A DNA stretch of 64,000 nucleotides. It comes from Wenjunlia tyrosinilytica (GTDB taxonomy: Bacteria; Actinomycetota; Actinomycetes; Streptomycetales; Streptomycetaceae). Positions 63,105-64,000 of the stretch are shown here, piece after piece. The first letter of the stretch is position 1; every line of letters begins with the position of its first letter. Location of the stretch: assembly GCF_014646055.1 (NCBI RefSeq), contig NZ_BMMS01000003.1, forward strand, positions 248,001-312,000, in the 5' to 3' direction. A program made the translations under genes and the position numbers. The notes below the pieces were generated by a model. The model was not told the origin of the DNA and did no database searches. It worked only from the letters and a program-made list of their open reading frames with translations.

Positions 63105-63776
63105 GTGGCCATTCGGGTGCTATTGGTCGACGACCAGCCACTGCTGCGCACCGGTTTCCGGATGATCCTGGAGGCCGAGCAGGATCTGGCCGTCGTCGGC
63201 GAGGCGGGAGACGGCCAGCAGGCCCTCGACCAGGTGAGGGTGCTTCAGCCCGACGTGGTGCTGATGGACATCCGGATGCCGCGCATGGACGGCGTGGAGG
63301 CCACCCGAAGGATCACCGGCCCCGGACGGGACGGCCCGGCGAAGGTGCTCGTGCTGACCACGTTCGACCTCGACGAGTACGTCGTGGAGGCCCTGCGGGC
63401 GGGGGCGAGCGGCTTCCTGCTCAAGGACGCCCCGGCGCAGGAGCTGGTGCAGGCGATCCGGGTGGTCGCGGCCGGGGAGGCCATGCTCGCCCCGAGCGTC
63501 ACCCGGCGGCTGCTGGACAAGTACGCGGGCCGGCTTCCGTCGGGCGACGAACCGGTCCCGCAGGCCATCGGCACCCTCACCGAGCGCGAGGTCGAGGTCC
63601 TGAAGCTGGTGGCCCGCGGCCTGTCCAACGCGGAGATCGCCGCGGAGCTGTTCGTGAGCGAGACGACGGTCAAGACCCATGTGGGCCACGTGCTCACCAA
63701 GCTGGGTCTGCGCGACCGCGTACAGGCGGCCGTGTACGCGTACGAGAGCGGTGTGGTGCGCCCCGGCGCCCAGTGA
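63105..63776 (+). CDS. NarL/LuxR-type response regulator
   Basis: The 223-residue regulator has a receiver domain with LLVDDQPLLRTGFRM, the phospho-acceptor Asp in VLMDIRMPRMDGVEA, VLTTFDLDEYVVEAL and the conserved Lys in FLLKDAPAQELV, and a C-terminal LuxR-type helix-turn-helix (LTEREVEVLKLVARGLSNAE, TTVKTHVGHVLTKLGL). GTG at 63105 is five bases after AGAGGAG. Its sensor kinase is not in the window; PAS kinase at 6.7-8.1 kb is too far and of a different class. A strong terminator follows. Confidence 0.94.
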   Translation: MAIRVLLVDDQPLLRTGFRMILEAEQDLAVVGEAGDGQQALDQVRVLQPDVVLMDIRMPRMDGVEATRRITGPGRDGPAKVLVLTTFDLDEYVVEALRAGASGFLLKDAPAQELVQAIRVVAAGEAMLAPSVTRRLLDKYAGRLPSGDEPVPQAIGTLTEREVEVLKLVARGLSNAEIAAELFVSETTVKTHVGHVLTKLGLRDRVQAAVYAYESGVVRPGAQ

Positions 63777-63831
63777 CCGCCCACGGTGCCCTGGGGGCCG
63801 TCTCAGGGCCCATGACGGCACGGGCAAGGGA

Positions 63832-63877
63832 CACACGTGTGGGGCCCGGCGCCGAAGCGCCGGGCCCCACACGTGTG
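63832..63877. terminator. very strong bidirectional terminator
   Basis: Perfect 21-base arms (63832-63852 and 63857-63877) enclose the tetraloop CGAA. The outer part CACACGTGTG is itself palindromic and GGGGCCC forms the GC core. It lies between the convergent response-regulator gene and the gene entering from the right. Confidence 0.88.
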
Positions 63878-63912
63878 CTCAGGTGTTCTCGGATGTTCCC
63901 GCGGTCGGCGGG

Positions 63913-64000
63913 TCAGCTGCCGGAGCCCTTCTCCAGCTCCCAGAAGCGGAAGGTGGAGGAGGCGTCCAGCGTCCACTGCACACCGTTGATGTTGTCGCGG
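63913..64000 (-). CDS. C-terminal end of a gene, possibly a peptide-binding (SBP family 5) protein
   Basis: The last 28 codons on the minus strand read RDNINGVQWTLDASSTFRF, then WELEKGSGS and TGA at 63915-63913. GVQWTLDASSTFRFWEL resembles the C-terminus of oligopeptide-binding lipoproteins in Streptomyces, but the fragment is short and the call is tentative. The rest lies beyond the window. Confidence 0.4.
   Translation of the reverse strand, partial: RDNINGVQWTLDASSTFRFWELEKGSGS

Overview
The window is a high-GC actinobacterial chromosome segment, almost certainly Streptomyces. The signs are very GC-rich DNA with strong third-position GC bias, many GTG (and some TTG) starts, a Pup-proteasome locus, PafB/PafC regulators, Sec-independent tat genes, and a gene order that I recall from the Streptomyces coelicolor core chromosome (pheST, infC-rpmI-rplT, a glnA4-like cluster, helY-tatCA-pafBC-pafA-prcAB-pup-dop-arc). 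I saw no tRNA, rRNA, insertion sequence, phage gene, CRISPR array or replication origin.

Layout. Positions 1-11.4 kb hold a D-amino-acid-oxidase-like gene (cut by the window edge), a membrane PP2C phosphatase, pheT/pheS, a PAS histidine kinase, a TrmH-family rRNA methyltransferase, and the rplT/rpmI/infC translation operon, which has a long structured leader and an ATC start for infC. Divergent from infC is a DUF1844 protein. 11.5-16.8 kb holds an SseB-domain protein, a mycosin-like protease overlapping a membrane-protein gene, a PLP-dependent deaminase/aldolase and a DUF2510 membrane protein.

16.8-22.2 kb is a compact catabolic cluster: SDR dehydrogenase, aldehyde dehydrogenase, glutamine-synthetase-like ligase, divergent FadR/GntR regulator and PuuD-like gamma-glutamyl hydrolase. 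Together they could gamma-glutamylate an amino alcohol or amine, oxidise it in two steps and release glutamate. The same 18-bp motif lies in both regulatory gaps of this cluster.

22.2-38.7 kb looks like a more variable block: a FtsX-type ABC exporter with its PadR regulator; an orphan secreted solute-binding protein; an alpha-glucosidase with a sugar ABC importer whose MalF-like subunit carries an unusual extracytoplasmic insertion; a decayed metal-receptor remnant; a MarR/DHA2-efflux/quinone-reductase set; a 5'-3' exonuclease; and a secreted phospholipase-C-like protein.

38.9-58.2 kb is a long minus-strand housekeeping array: Ski2-like helicase, lipid kinase, tatC, tatA, two small proteins, pafC, pafB, two FKBP isomerases, pafA, then (after an MFS/LacI pair) prcA, prcB, pup, dop and arc. 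This encodes the whole Pup tagging and degradation route. The last 6 kb holds a ferredoxin, an anchored secreted protein, a tRNA m1A58 methyltransferase, a site-2 protease with CBS domains, a Cas4/RecB-like nuclease, a LuxR-type response regulator, a very strong terminator, and the 3' end of one more gene.

The main oddities are the chimeric MalF, a minisatellite inside a histidine-kinase ATPase domain, short tandem repeats in several gaps (pheS leader, prcB-prcA, tatC 3' side), the infC leader architecture, and candidate operators near local regulators. All functional calls come from reading the translated sequence; no database search was possible.
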